From NCBI RefSeq assembly GCF_003253995.1, contig NZ_QKZL01000008.1, forward strand, positions 62,001-126,000: a stretch of DNA of 64,000 nucleotides, written 5' to 3'. Under the pieces are notes generated by a model. That model made no database searches, was not told the origin of the DNA, and saw only the letters and a list, made by a program, of their open reading frames with translations. The stretch's first letter is position 1, and each line of letters opens with the position of its first letter. Origin of the DNA: Palleronia aestuarii. GTDB lineage: Bacteria; Pseudomonadota; Alphaproteobacteria; Rhodobacterales; Rhodobacteraceae. Made by a program: the position numbers and the translations under genes. Positions 9,912 to 18,762 of the stretch are shown one piece after another.

Positions 9912-10577
9912 TCACTCCTTCGCCCAGTGCACGTCAGCTTCCCCCAGTATCGCCGCGATCGGCGCTTCCGCCGGATCGAGGCGGCGGGCGCGTTCGAGCG
10001 CCTCGCGCTTCTCGTCTCCGATGATGACCACATGGGTCGAGAGCGCGCCGCGCAGGACCGGTCCCGTCAGCGTGATCCGCGGCTCCAGCCCCCCGGGGGC
10101 GTCGATCTGCATCAGCGGCGGCGCGTCCGTGGCGAGCGCGGCCGCGAGTTGCGGGGAACCGGGAAAGAGCGATGCGGTATGCATGTCCGACCCCATTCCG
10201 AGGAGCAGGATCGAGAGCGGCAGTTCGGGCGCCAGCCGCGCCTCGAGCGTCTCCATGTCCGTCTCAGCATCGGGCACGAGCCGGACGAATGTCGCGGCGT
10301 CCGCCTTGTCGCGCAGCAGGTGGGACCTGAGGAGCCGTTCGTTCGAGCGCTCATGATCGGGGGGCACCATCCTCTCGTCGGTGAGCAGGATGTGAACGCG
10401 GTCCCATTTCAGATCGGCGCCCGAAAGCGTGTCGAAGACCGGCCCGGGGGTGGAGCCGCCGGGCACGGCGATCGAGACGTGATCGTGCGAGCTGAAACTC
10501 TTCGAGATTTCGCTGGCAAGCTTGTCCGCAAGCATCACCATCATCATTTCCGCGTCGGAATATTCTATCAGTTCCAT
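9912..10577 (-). CDS. pgl: 6-phosphogluconolactonase
   Basis: 221 residues of the NagB/DevB-like fold. It hydrolyses 6-phosphogluconolactone, the product of Zwf. Seen: the phosphate-binding [31 protein letters not shown], and [17 protein letters not shown], all diagnostic of the lactonase rather than of glucosamine-6-phosphate deaminase. AAGGA precedes the ATG. It is the middle gene of zwf-pgl-pgi, separated from zwf by 75 bases. Confidence 0.95.
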   Translation of the reverse strand: MELIEYSDAEMMMVMLADKLASEISKSFSSHDHVSIAVPGGSTPGPVFDTLSGADLKWDRVHILLTDERMVPPDHERSNERLLRSHLLRDKADAATFVRLVPDAETDMETLEARLAPELPLSILLLGMGSDMHTASLFPGSPQLAAALATDAPPLMQIDAPGGLEPRITLTGPVLRGALSTHVVIIGDEKREALERARRLDPAEAPIAAILGEADVHWAKE

Positions 10578-10652
10578 CGCCGGTTCCTTGTCTGTCGCGA
10601 CTCAACGTCGCCGGACGCCGTCCGGATCCGCAAACTGCCGCATCGTCCGGGC

Positions 10653-12107
10653 CTAGTCGCGGATCGCGCGCCAGCGGCGATTCTCGCGGTGAAGCAGCAT
10701 GGCCGATTCCTCCGGTCCTGCCGTCCCGGGCTCGTAGGGCTTGGGCCGCATGTCGCGCATCTGCCAGCCTTCGATTATCGGATCGGTCCAGGCCCAGGCG
10801 GCCTCCACCTCGTCGCCGCGCATGAAGAGCGTCTGGTTGCCGCGGATCACGTCCATGACCAGTCGTTCGTAGGCATCGGTCACGTCGTCGTTGTCGGGAC
10901 CGAGAGCATCCGCGAAGGTCATGTCGAGCGGCACGTCGATGAGCCGCATACCGCCCGGCCCCGGCTCCTTGATCGTGACGCCGAGGGTCATGCCCTCGTT
11001 GGGCTGGAGCCGGATCGTCAGGATGTTGCGGTGCCGCCCCGCCTCTTCCCCGAAGATCGAATGGGGGGCGTCCTTGAAGACGACCGCGATCTCCGATTGC
11101 CGGGCGCGCAGCCGCTTGCCGGTGCGCACGTAGAAGGGCGTGCCCGCCCACCGCCAGTTCGAGACGTGGAGCTTCATTGCGATGAAGCTTTCCGTCCGGC
11201 TCTGCTCGTCCTCGACATCTTCGAGGTAGGAGGCAGAATTGCTGCCGCGCTGGTACTGCCCGCGGACGATGTCGCGCGATTCGACCGGCTCGAGCGCCCG
11301 GATGACCTTCAGCTTCTCGTCGCGCACCGCATCGGGATCAAAGCGCGACGGCGGCTCCATCGCGATCAGGCACAAAAGCTGCATCAGGTGGTTCTGAACC
11401 ATGTCCCGCATCGCGCCGGACTTGTCGTAATACCCGCCGCGTCCGCCGACGCCGACGGTCTCGGCCACCGTGATCTGGATATGGTCGACATATTGCGCGT
11501 TCCAGAGCGGCTCGAAGAGGACGTTGCCGAAACGCACAGCCATCAGGTTCTGCACCGTCTCCTTCCCGAGGTAATGGTCGATGCGGTAGATCTGCGTCTC
11601 CTCGAAATGCTCCGCCAGCGTCTGGTTCAACTGGCGGGCAGAGGCGAGGTCGCGGCCGAAGGGCTTCTCCACCACGATGCGCGAATCCGCGTCTGCTATG
11701 CGGTGCATATGCAGACGTTCCGCCAGCGCGCCGAAAAGGCTCGGTGCGACGGAGAAGTAGAAGGCCCGCACGACATTCTCGCGCATCAGGTCAGCAAGCT
11801 CGGACCAGCCCGCCTCACCCGTCGCGTCGATCGCGACGTAGTGGAGGCGATCGAGGAAGGCCGCGACCCGGTCGTCGTCGAGCTTGTCCTTCGCGATGAA
11901 CTCGACGAGCGCGTCGCGCACCTCGTTGCGATAGCCGGCGTCGTCGAATTCCGAACGCGCCGCCCCGATCACCCGCGCCTCCGGCGGCATCTGGCCCGAG
12001 ACGAAACGGCGGTAGAGGCCAGGCAGGATTTTGCGGCGCGCGAGATCGCCGGTGCCGCCGAAGATGACGAGGTCGAACGGTTCGACCGGAATGACGCGCG
12101 AGACCAT
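10653..12107 (-). CDS. zwf: Glucose-6-phosphate 1-dehydrogenase
   Basis: 484 residues. Oxidises glucose-6-phosphate to the lactone with NAD(P)+, the entry to the Entner-Doudoroff and oxidative pentose-phosphate routes. The N-terminal dinucleotide motif is FGGTGDLARRK (residues 16-26) and the active-site signature RIDHYLGKE includes the catalytic His near residue 178. AAGGG precedes the ATG. Known biology: many roseobacters route glucose mostly through Entner-Doudoroff; edd and eda are not in this window. Confidence 0.97.
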   Translation of the reverse strand: MVSRVIPVEPFDLVIFGGTGDLARRKILPGLYRRFVSGQMPPEARVIGAARSEFDDAGYRNEVRDALVEFIAKDKLDDDRVAAFLDRLHYVAIDATGEAGWSELADLMRENVVRAFYFSVAPSLFGALAERLHMHRIADADSRIVVEKPFGRDLASARQLNQTLAEHFEETQIYRIDHYLGKETVQNLMAVRFGNVLFEPLWNAQYVDHIQITVAETVGVGGRGGYYDKSGAMRDMVQNHLMQLLCLIAMEPPSRFDPDAVRDEKLKVIRALEPVESRDIVRGQYQRGSNSASYLEDVEDEQSRTESFIAMKLHVSNWRWAGTPFYVRTGKRLRARQSEIAVVFKDAPHSIFGEEAGRHRNILTIRLQPNEGMTLGVTIKEPGPGGMRLIDVPLDMTFADALGPDNDDVTDAYERLVMDVIRGNQTLFMRGDEVEAAWAWTDPIIEGWQMRDMRPKPYEPGTAGPEESAMLLHRENRRWRAIRD

Positions 12108-12176
12108 GACGTACCCTTTCCCAGATAGTTCCGGGGATCGCCCGGCGTCCCGAGGAGGTCAAGAGAGATGTGACCG

Positions 12177-13142
12177 CTAACGCGGGGTCTCGTCACCCAT
12201 GAGGCACAGCAATTCGAAGAGGACCGACGCGCCGAGCCAGGCGGTGATCCCGCCATTGTCGAACGGCGGCGAGACCTCGACGAGGTCGGCCCCGACAAGT
12301 TCGAGCCCGGAGAGCGCCCGAAGGAGCCGCAGCGCTTCGGCCGATGTCGGTCCGCCCACTTCGGGCGTTCCGGTGCCCGGCGCGAAGGCCGGATCGATGA
12401 AGTCGATATCGAAGGAGAGATAGGCAGGCCCCCCGCCGGCGATGTCGCGCGCCTCCTCCGCGACGTCAGCGATCCCGCGCTCCTCAAGTTCGTCCATCGG
12501 CACGACGCGGATCCCGGCATCGCGCGCGAAGAGGCGGTCTTCGTCATTGTACCGCGTCCCCCGCATCCCAATCATGATGCTGCGGGCCGGATCGATCAGC
12601 CTCTCCTCCACCGCCACCCGGAACGGGTTGCCGTGGGTCAGAGTCGAGCCGCCGAAATAGAGCGGATAGAGGTCGGTATGACTGTCGAGAAGCACGAGCC
12701 CGGGCGGTTCCGCAGATTTCAGACCGCGCAGCACCGGGAGCGTGCAGAGGTGATCGCCCGCAACGCCGAGCGGCCGCGCCCGGCCGCGGACGATATCGCC
12801 GACGAATGCCGTGATCGCGTCGAGCGTCTCGTCCTGATCCACCGGATTGACCGCCACGTCGCCGAGATCGGCGCAGGCCATCGCCTCGAAAGGCCGGAAG
12901 CCGGTCACGCCGTGTTCTGCGCGCACCATGGTGGACGCGTCGCGCAGGGCACGTGGTCCGTGCCGGGCGCCGGGGCGGTTCGACGTGCCCCCGTCCCACG
13001 GCATGCCGAAAAGGGCGACCTCCACTTCCGCGCGCCGCGGATGATCGGGGGCAAGATGGGGAAGCCGCATGAAGCTCGGCACGCCCGCGAAGCGTGGCAG
13101 GACCGCACCGGAGACGGGGTGGAAGAACGGATCGCTCCTCAC
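12177..13142 (-). CDS. Ureohydrolase, agmatinase-like
   Basis: 321 residues of the arginase/agmatinase fold. The binuclear Mn site is intact: GVAGDHLC (usual GGDHS), LLDSHTDLY (usual DAHTD, here with Ser for Ala) and SFDIDFIDPAFAPGTGTPEVGG split around the Asp ligands. LVEVSPPFD near the end is typical of agmatinases. The reaction would release urea from a guanidino compound, with agmatine to putrescine the default; guanidinobutyrase cannot be excluded. Start: a GTG at 13142 overlaps the HNH stop in GTGA, with GGAG upstream, giving the family N-terminus FFHPVSGAVLPRFAGVPSFMRLP. An ATG-only start would cut about 30 conserved residues. Confidence 0.9.
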   Translation of the reverse strand: MRSDPFFHPVSGAVLPRFAGVPSFMRLPHLAPDHPRRAEVEVALFGMPWDGGTSNRPGARHGPRALRDASTMVRAEHGVTGFRPFEAMACADLGDVAVNPVDQDETLDAITAFVGDIVRGRARPLGVAGDHLCTLPVLRGLKSAEPPGLVLLDSHTDLYPLYFGGSTLTHGNPFRVAVEERLIDPARSIMIGMRGTRYNDEDRLFARDAGIRVVPMDELEERGIADVAEEARDIAGGGPAYLSFDIDFIDPAFAPGTGTPEVGGPTSAEALRLLRALSGLELVGADLVEVSPPFDNGGITAWLGASVLFELLCLMGDETPR

Positions 13143-13723
13143 GCCTCGAGCTCCGCATCCCAGTAGAGGAAATCGGTCCAGGTTTCGTGGAGGTGGTTGG
13201 GCGGGAAGCGACGTCCCATGTTCTTCAGCTCCTCCGCGCCCGGCTGACGGGGCGGCTTGCGCAGGGACATGCCCGTCTCCATCAGCCCCTTCGCGCCCTT
13301 CGAGAGGTTGCAGCGCGCGCAAGCCGCGACCACGTTCTCCCAGCTCGTCCGCCCACCACGGGAGCGCGGCACGACGTGATCGAAGGTCAGATCCCCGTGC
13401 GAGCCGCAATACTGGCAGCAGAATTCATCCCTCAGAAAAAGATTGAAGCGCGTGAAGGCCACGCGCTTCTGAGGTTTCACGTAATCTTTGAGGACGACGA
13501 CCGAGGGTATTCGGATCTCGGTCGTGGGAGAGCGGACCACGCTGTCGTATTCCGCGACGATCTGCACCCGGTCGAGAAACGCCGCCTTCACCGCCTCTTG
13601 CCAGGGCCAGAGCGACAGGGGGTAATAGCTCAAGGGGCGGTAATCCGCGTTCAGCACCAGGGCCGGATGATGTTTGAGATTGTTCGGCTCGCGGACGAAA
13701 CTCGTCCTGAAATCACCTTGCAT
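13139..13723 (-). CDS. HNH endonuclease family protein
   Basis: 194 residues. The nuclease motif sits at residues 103-145: C103-Q-Y-C106, then F-D115-H116 (first catalytic His), N130, and C135-A-R-C138, so the fold carries both the HNH triad and a Zn-binding four-Cys site. The N-terminal part (LVLNADYRPLSYYPLSLWPW) is the conserved lead-in of a widespread chromosomal HNH family whose role is unknown. It is not associated with phage genes here. First gene of a two-gene operon with the ureohydrolase (GTGA overlap). Confidence 0.9.
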   Translation of the reverse strand: MQGDFRTSFVREPNNLKHHPALVLNADYRPLSYYPLSLWPWQEAVKAAFLDRVQIVAEYDSVVRSPTTEIRIPSVVVLKDYVKPQKRVAFTRFNLFLRDEFCCQYCGSHGDLTFDHVVPRSRGGRTSWENVVAACARCNLSKGAKGLMETGMSLRKPPRQPGAEELKNMGRRFPPNHLHETWTDFLYWDAELEA

Positions 13724-13798
13724 CGTCGAAACTCGCTCCTGCCCTGCGACTCGTATCCCGAAGCCCAGGGCGGGGAGTCCCGCCCCGACGTCAACGCG

Positions 13799-13826
13799 AC
13801 TATATCTGGCGTCCGCGCGTGTACAA
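13799..13826 (-). promoter_or_regulatory. Putative promoter for the HNH-ureohydrolase operon
   Basis: On the minus strand TTGTAC (13821-13826), 16 bases, then TATAGT (13799-13804), about 75 bases upstream of the HNH start. The -10 is one of the best matches in the window. The rest of the 182-base gap to 13905 shows nothing. Confidence 0.5.
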
Positions 13827-13905
13827 GCCCCACGAAATAGCGCACGCCGCCCGGTTGCCTCCTAGCGCGGCGAAGTGACGGTCTTGTGACGATCAGCGAC
13901 CGCGA

Positions 13906-14565
13906 TCAGGCGGGCTCCTCGATCACGCACCGAAGCGACGGCAGGTCGTCGATCGTGGCATCGAGGCGGTCTCCGGGCACGACAGCACCCACACCCGCCG
14001 GCGTTCCCGTCATGATCAGATCGCCCGGCTGCAGGGTGTAGAACTTCGACAGGTCGGCGACGATTTCGGGCAGCGACCAGACCATGTCCGAGATCCTGCC
14101 TTCCTGGCGCAGCGCGCGATTGACGGTGAGTGCGATACGCGCAGTCTCGATCGAGATGTCCCGCGCGGGACGCATCGTCCCGAGGATCGCCGACCCCTCG
14201 AAATCTTTTCCCAGGTCCCAGGGCCGGCGCTTTTCCTTCGCACGGGCCTGCAGGTCGCGGCGCGTCATGTCGAGCCCGACGCCATAGGCAATGATCTCCG
14301 CGCTCTCCCCGAGGGCCGCGACGAGCTCCACTTCGTGATGCAGGTCCTGGGTACCCGGCGGATAGGGAATGGGTCCCTCGCGCGTGATCGCCGAATGGGC
14401 GGACTTCAGAAAATAGAAGGGCGCTTCGCGATCCACCTCTCCTCCCATTTCCGCCGCATGCTCGGCATAATTGCGACCGACGCAGAATATCCGGTGGATG
14501 GGCAATTGCCCCATGCCGCGGATGTCGACGGACGGCGCCTCGGCGCGCGGGAATAGCAGGGACAT
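13906..14565 (-). CDS. Fumarylacetoacetate hydrolase family protein
   Basis: 219 residues, the short single-domain FAH form. Seen: FCVGRNYAEHAAEMG near the N-terminus, FYFLKSAHSAI, HHEVELVAALG with the metal-ligand Glu residues, and IMTGTPAGVGAVVPGD. This branch includes acylpyruvases and oxaloacetate decarboxylase-type enzymes (FAHD1-like), so the substrate is probably a small 2-keto acid, but it is not certain. The ATG at 14565 (MSLLFPRAEAP) has AGGA 6 bases upstream and is preferred to the 15-residue-longer reading. Transcribed alone, divergent from rpmF. Confidence 0.9.
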   Translation of the reverse strand: MSLLFPRAEAPSVDIRGMGQLPIHRIFCVGRNYAEHAAEMGGEVDREAPFYFLKSAHSAITREGPIPYPPGTQDLHHEVELVAALGESAEIIAYGVGLDMTRRDLQARAKEKRRPWDLGKDFEGSAILGTMRPARDISIETARIALTVNRALRQEGRISDMVWSLPEIVADLSKFYTLQPGDLIMTGTPAGVGAVVPGDRLDATIDDLPSLRCVIEEPA

Positions 14566-14693
14566 GGCGGGTCCTGACCTGGTTGCGATCCACGCCTTAT
14601 GGCGCGGCACGCCCCTGTTGGCCAGAGCAGGTCACGGGCGGGCTGCCCCGTCGCACCGGAACGATATTTGTACGCCCTCCCGGATCACGGGGC

Positions 14694-14722
14694 TTGATCC
14701 CGTGCGGTGATGAGCGTATTCG
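14694..14722 (+). promoter_or_regulatory. Putative promoter for rpmF-plsX-fabH
   Basis: TTGATC (14694-14699), 17 bases, then TATTCG (14717-14722). It would give a leader of about 75 bases before rpmF. The remainder of the 237-base gap contains no gene. Confidence 0.35.
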
Positions 14723-14802
14723 GCCACCTCAATCCTTAAGAGGGCCAGTGGCCCCGTTCACGATGGGCGTCGGGAAACGCCCTCCAACCCGAAGGTCACA
14801 TC

Positions 14803-15009
14803 ATGGCTGTCCCCCAGAACAGAGTCACCAAGTCGCGCCGCAACATGCGCCGCGCCCATGACGCGCTGACCGCCGCCAATCCGCACGAATGTCAGAATTG
14901 CGGCGAGTTGAAGCGTCCGCACCACGTCTGTGGCTCCTGCGGCCACTATGCCGAGCGCGAGATCGTGGTACAGGCCGACGAGATCGACCTCGACGACGAC
15001 GCGGCCTGA
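14803..15009 (+). CDS. rpmF: 50S ribosomal protein L32
   Basis: 68 residues, the usual size. N-terminal [19 protein letters not shown] is the L32 signature. A zinc ribbon is formed by C30/C33 and C43/C46 ([17 protein letters not shown]), so this is the zinc-containing form and not the zinc-independent paralogue. Head of the conserved rpmF-plsX-fabH transcript linking ribosome and membrane-lipid synthesis. Confidence 0.98.
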   Translation: MAVPQNRVTKSRRNMRRAHDALTAANPHECQNCGELKRPHHVCGSCGHYAEREIVVQADEIDLDDDAA

Positions 15010-15026
15010 ACCGCTTGCCCGGCGCC

Positions 15027-16127
15027 ATGCCGTCAGGTTCGCCGTCCACGCCGCATCGCCCCCCTACCGGCCGTGTCACGCTCTCCATCGATGCGATGGG
15101 GGGTGACGGCGGTCCGTCGGCCGTTGTGGCGGGCATGTCCAAATCGGCCGACAAGAACCCCGACATCGCGTTCATCCTGCACGGTCGGGAAGCCGAGCTC
15201 GCTCCGCTGATCGCCCGGGCCAAGCTCGACGACCGGGTCGAGCTTCGCGATGCGTCGGATGTCGTCACGATGGAAGAGAAGCCGAGCCACGTCGTGCGCC
15301 ACGGCAAGTCGACGTCGATGTGGTCGGCGATCGAGGCTGTGCGCAACGGAGAGGCGGAGGTGGCCGTGAGCTGCGGGAATACCGGCGCGCTCATGGCAAT
15401 CTCGATGATCCGGCTGCGCAAGCTCGACGGGGTGAGCCGGCCCGCGATCGCCTGTCTCTGGCCCTCGCGCAACCCGGCGGGGTTCAACGTGATGCTCGAC
15501 GTGGGCGCCGATATCCGTGCCGACCCCGACGAGCTTCTGCAGTTCTCGTTGATGGGCGCCTCCTACGCGCGCAACGGCCTCGATCTGGAGCGGCCCCGGA
15601 TCGGGCTGCTCAATGTCGGGACGGAAGAACACAAGGGCCGGTCCGAGCTGAAGCAGGCCCACGACCTCATCGCCGCGGCGGCCAAGCGCGCCTCATTCGA
15701 TTTCGTGGGTTACGTCGAAGGCGGCGATATTCCGTCCGATCGCGTCGATGTCGTGGTGACCGACGGCTTCACCGGGAATGTGGCCCTGAAGACCGGCGAG
15801 GGAACGGCATCGCTGATCCGCGATTCCCTGCGCGAGGCCTTCAGCTACAGCATCCTGTCGCGGACCGCGGCGCTCTTGGCGCTGACCTCGTTGAAGAGGC
15901 TCCAGAAGCGTATCGATCCGCGCCGCGTCAATGGCGGCGTGTTCCTCGGTCTCAACGGCACGGTGGTCAAGAGCCACGGGGCGGCCGATGCGACGGGCAT
16001 CTCGGCCGCGATCAAGCTCGCCTTTCGCTTGGCGCAGTCGGGGTTCAACGAGCGTCTGGCAGCCCGGCTCGCCGATGCGGAGGTCTTGCGGAGCAACGAC
16101 GATCTCCGTGGCAGGGACCCGGCATGA
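15027..16127 (+). CDS. plsX: Phosphate acyltransferase PlsX
   Basis: 366 residues. Makes acyl-phosphate from acyl-ACP for PlsY in phospholipid synthesis. Family motifs: LSIDAMGGDGGPSAVV at the N-terminus, VSCGNTGALMAI, LWPSRNPAGFNVMLDVGAD, and DGFTGNVALKTGEG. The ATG at 15027 lies 17 bases after rpmF; a longer open frame reaching back into rpmF has no family sequence and is rejected. The stop overlaps the fabH start in ATGA. Confidence 0.96.
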   Translation: MPSGSPSTPHRPPTGRVTLSIDAMGGDGGPSAVVAGMSKSADKNPDIAFILHGREAELAPLIARAKLDDRVELRDASDVVTMEEKPSHVVRHGKSTSMWSAIEAVRNGEAEVAVSCGNTGALMAISMIRLRKLDGVSRPAIACLWPSRNPAGFNVMLDVGADIRADPDELLQFSLMGASYARNGLDLERPRIGLLNVGTEEHKGRSELKQAHDLIAAAAKRASFDFVGYVEGGDIPSDRVDVVVTDGFTGNVALKTGEGTASLIRDSLREAFSYSILSRTAALLALTSLKRLQKRIDPRRVNGGVFLGLNGTVVKSHGAADATGISAAIKLAFRLAQSGFNERLAARLADAEVLRSNDDLRGRDPA

Positions 16128-17098
16128 CACTCGTGCGCGCGCAGGTCCGCGGGGTCGGCCATTACCTGCCCGAACGGGTGGTCGAAAATCACGAATTTGA
16201 AGCGACGCTCGAGACAACCGACGAATGGATCCGGTCCCGCTCGGGAATCGAGCGACGGCATTTCTGCGCGGAAGGCCAGACGACGTCGGACCTCGCGACC
16301 AACGCCGCGATCGCGGCGCTGGCCGATTCCGACATGGAGGCTGGAGATCTCGACGCCATCATCGTCGCCACCTCCACGCCCGACCTCATCTTTCCCTCGG
16401 TCGCGACGATGGTCCAGAACGCCCTCGCCATGGAGCGCGGTTTCGCCTTCGACGTCCAGGCGGTCTGCGCGGGCTTCGTCTATGCGCTTGCGACGGCCAA
16501 TTCGATGATCATGTCGGGTCAGGCCGAGCGCGTGATGGTGATTGGCGCCGAGACCTTCAGCCGGATCATGGACTGGACCGACCGGACGACCTGCGTGCTT
16601 TTCGGCGACGGCGCCGGCGCTCTGGTCCTCGAGGCGGCCGTAGAAGCGGGCACCAATGCGGACCGGGGCATCCTTGCCGCCGATCTGCATTCCGACGGAC
16701 GACACCGCGACATCCTATACGTCGACGGCGGCGTCTCGACCGATACGGTCGGACACCTGCGCATGGAGGGGAAAGAAGTCTTCCGCCATGCCGTCGAGAA
16801 GCTCGCCGACACTGCCCATGCCTCCCTCGCCAAGGCCGGTCTCTCGCCCGACGATGTCGACTGGGTCGTTCCTCACCAGGCCAACCTGCGGATCATCCGC
16901 GCGACGGCGCAGCGCATGGGCGTGTCCCTCGACCGTGTCGTCGTGACCGTACAGGATCACGGCAACACGTCCGCCGCGTCGATCCCCCTGGCACTCAGCG
17001 TCGCCAATGCGGACGGCCGCTTGCGCCGGGGCCAGGTCATCGTCACGGAAGCGATCGGCGGCGGTCTCGCTTGGGGTTCCGTCACGCTGAGATGGTAG
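16124..17098 (+). CDS. fabH: 3-oxoacyl-ACP synthase III
   Basis: 324 residues. Starts fatty acid elongation by condensing acetyl-CoA with malonyl-ACP. The catalytic triad is complete: Cys115 (AVCAGF), His251 (VPHQANLRI) and Asn281 (DHGNTSAAS). Coupled to plsX by ATGA at 16124-16127. A longer open frame upstream is a shadow of plsX. Confidence 0.97.
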   Translation: MTLVRAQVRGVGHYLPERVVENHEFEATLETTDEWIRSRSGIERRHFCAEGQTTSDLATNAAIAALADSDMEAGDLDAIIVATSTPDLIFPSVATMVQNALAMERGFAFDVQAVCAGFVYALATANSMIMSGQAERVMVIGAETFSRIMDWTDRTTCVLFGDGAGALVLEAAVEAGTNADRGILAADLHSDGRHRDILYVDGGVSTDTVGHLRMEGKEVFRHAVEKLADTAHASLAKAGLSPDDVDWVVPHQANLRIIRATAQRMGVSLDRVVVTVQDHGNTSAASIPLALSVANADGRLRRGQVIVTEAIGGGLAWGSVTLRW

Positions 17099-17117
17099 TG
17101 CACCGCACGCGTCCCCG

Positions 17118-17132
17118 TTAACCACGGGTTAA
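17118..17132. promoter_or_regulatory. Perfect TTAA-N7-TTAA, CtrA-type site
   Basis: TTAACCACGGGTTAA matches the full CtrA consensus TTAA-N7-TTAA known from alphaproteobacterial cell-cycle and motility promoters. It lies 20 bases after fabH and upstream of a candidate promoter (17162-17190) serving the small ORF and ihfA. The same stretch can also fold as a short hairpin (TTAACC-ACG-GGTTAA) followed by AAATTTT, so it may act as, or double as, the fabH terminator. Confidence 0.45.
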
Positions 17133-17161
17133 AATTTTCCCCCTCGTCCAGCGCGAAAATA

Positions 17162-17190
17162 TTGCCCGAACCGGACAGGCTCTTCTAGCT
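17162..17190 (+). promoter_or_regulatory. Putative promoter upstream of the small ORF and ihfA
   Basis: TTGCCC (17162-17167), 17 bases, then CTAGCT (17185-17190). Placed 30 bases downstream of the CtrA-like site and 54 bases before the small ORF. Confidence 0.35.
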
Positions 17191-17243
17191 TGGGCGCACC
17201 GCGCAATTCGGGTGCGGCGCGTTTGTTGTCCGGTTCGTGTGCC

Positions 17244-17414
17244 ATGCTGTATTTCCGTCTTCTCGCGCTCGCCGTTGCGGCGCTCTACGCCCTCATCTCG
17301 CATGCTCTCGAGGCGCAGCCCTCGGATCGGATGCCCGGCGCGTCGCGTCCTTCGATTGCCGAAAACGCGGTCGAAAGTTGCGAGCTGGAGGCGGGTGTTT
17401 GCGATGGCCGCTGA
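17244..17414 (+). CDS. Possible tiny secreted or membrane-anchored protein
   Basis: A 56-codon frame starting MLYFRLLALAVAALYALISHALE: a short basic start, a hydrophobic stretch of about 16 residues, and Ala-Leu-Glu-Ala before a short Ser/Glu-rich tail with two Cys residues (SCELEAGVCDGR). This looks like a signal or anchor peptide plus a mini-domain with a possible disulfide. No strong ribosome site precedes it. It lies between a candidate promoter and ihfA. Not a family I recognise; it could be a leader or a chance frame. Confidence 0.4.
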   Translation: MLYFRLLALAVAALYALISHALEAQPSDRMPGASRPSIAENAVESCELEAGVCDGR

Positions 17415-17504
17415 AACGGAGGATCCGGGCCTTCCTGCAACCGCTTGTTATTGACTTTGAATCCTCGTGAACCCATTGTCGCCCAAACCGAGCCGGGGGG
17501 TCTG

Positions 17505-17807
17505 ATGGGCGAGAAGACATTGACGCGGATGGATCTGAGTGAGGCGGTGTTCCGCGAAGTGGGGCTCAGCCGGAACGAATCGGCGCAGCTCGTGGAGTCG
17601 GTCCTCGGGCATATGTCGGATGCGCTCGCTTCCGGGGAAACCGTCAAAATTTCGTCCTTCGGCACGTTCTCCGTCCGCTCCAAGGCCGCGCGCATCGGGC
17701 GCAATCCGAAGACCGGGAAGGAAGTGCCGATCCTGCCCCGCCGCGTCCTGACCTTCCGGCCGTCGCACCTGATGAAGGACCGGGTCGCTGCCGGCAACAA
17801 GCGATAG
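17505..17807 (+). CDS. ihfA: Integration host factor alpha subunit
   Basis: 100 residues, a DNABII family DNA-bending protein acting as heterodimer with IHF-beta. Seen: the N-terminal helices [21 protein letters not shown], the dimer core [30 protein letters not shown] (the arm with the DNA-intercalating proline), and [18 protein letters not shown] lies just before the ATG at 17505; an upstream in-frame ATG at 17445 lacks family sequence. A merR-family gene follows after 4 bases. Confidence 0.94.
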   Translation: MGEKTLTRMDLSEAVFREVGLSRNESAQLVESVLGHMSDALASGETVKISSFGTFSVRSKAARIGRNPKTGKEVPILPRRVLTFRPSHLMKDRVAAGNKR

Positions 17808-17811
17808 CGCC

Positions 17812-18597
17812 ATGTCTAAATCCCCGGACGCCTTCAGGACCATCAGCGAGGTCGCGACGTGGCTCGAAGTGCCGACCCATGTTCTGAGGTTCTGGGAATC
17901 CCGCTTCAGCCAGGTAAAGCCGATCAAGCGTGCCGGGGGGCGCCGTTACTACCGCCCGGCCGACATGCGGCTGCTCGGTGGCATCAAGCAATTGCTGCAC
18001 GATGACGGGTTGACGATACGGGGCGCGCAGAAGCTTCTGCGCGAGCAGGGCGTGCACCACGTCTGCAGCCTCTCCCGGCCCCTCGACCCCGGCTTGGAGA
18101 GAGCTCCGTCAGAACCTGATCGGGACGACGTGCAGGAGAACGAGTACTTCGCCTTTGTCGAGGACTGCGATGCGGTCCCGCCCGAGACGGAACCGACGTT
18201 GGAGGCGGAGCACGCTGTGGATGAAGACATGCCCACCTCCGACGAAGAGCACGGATCCGACCCCGAAGAAGAAACACGACCGCACGCCACGGCAGTAGGA
18301 AGCGAGTCGGACGCATCTTTCGAGGAGTCGTATCCCGAACGAGATGACTGGGCGTCGATCCTGCCAATCCATGCTCCTCCGTCCCACCATCACGTGGCCG
18401 GATTCGCGGAAGCTCCGGGGCCGGACCAGCCTTTCGTAGCTGATGAATCTGCTGGCGGGGAAACCTTGCCCCCGCTCCTGCTCGCAAAGCTCATGGCCCT
18501 CGATCCCCAAGCGCTTTCGCGACGTTCGGAGCGTCTCGGCCCCCTCCTCGACCGGGCGCGGGAGCTTGCACGGCGCATGGATCGCGAGGATGTCTAA
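17812..18597 (+). CDS. MerR-family transcriptional regulator
   Basis: 261 residues. A MerR-type winged helix is at about residues 8-80 ([25 protein letters not shown], then [21 protein letters not shown]). The remainder is a long acidic, probably disordered segment (about residues 95-225) ending in a short helix. There is no Cys-based metal site in the usual place, so this is not a metal sensor. The pairing directly behind ihfA is conserved in alphaproteobacteria; the target is unknown. Confidence 0.9.
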   Translation: MSKSPDAFRTISEVATWLEVPTHVLRFWESRFSQVKPIKRAGGRRYYRPADMRLLGGIKQLLHDDGLTIRGAQKLLREQGVHHVCSLSRPLDPGLERAPSEPDRDDVQENEYFAFVEDCDAVPPETEPTLEAEHAVDEDMPTSDEEHGSDPEEETRPHATAVGSESDASFEESYPERDDWASILPIHAPPSHHHVAGFAEAPGPDQPFVADESAGGETLPPLLLAKLMALDPQALSRRSERLGPLLDRARELARRMDREDV

Positions 18598-18642
18598 TCC
18601 GGACTTGCGCCGACCGCCAAGCCCTGTAAAAGGCCTCGAAGT

Positions 18643-18719
18643 CGGGCTATGGCGCAGCCTGGTAGCGCGTCCGTCTGGGGGACGGAAGGTCGCAGGTTCG
18701 AACCCTGCTAGCCCGACCA
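18643..18719 (+). tRNA. tRNA-Pro (GGG)
   Basis: A 77-base cloverleaf with encoded CCA. Acceptor CGGGCTA pairs with TAGCCCG, the anticodon loop CTGGGGG gives GGG, and the T arm is GGTTCGAACCC. No integrase or repeated tRNA end is seen nearby. Confidence 0.97.
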
Positions 18720-18762
18720 TTTCATTCCGCTACCTATCGGGGCAGATCGCCCATCCGTCCCG

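Noticed and set aside
9873-12128. A 751-codon plus-strand frame opposite zwf and pgl
   Set aside because: The sequence is His/Arg-rich and without domains, while the minus strand encodes complete Zwf and Pgl.
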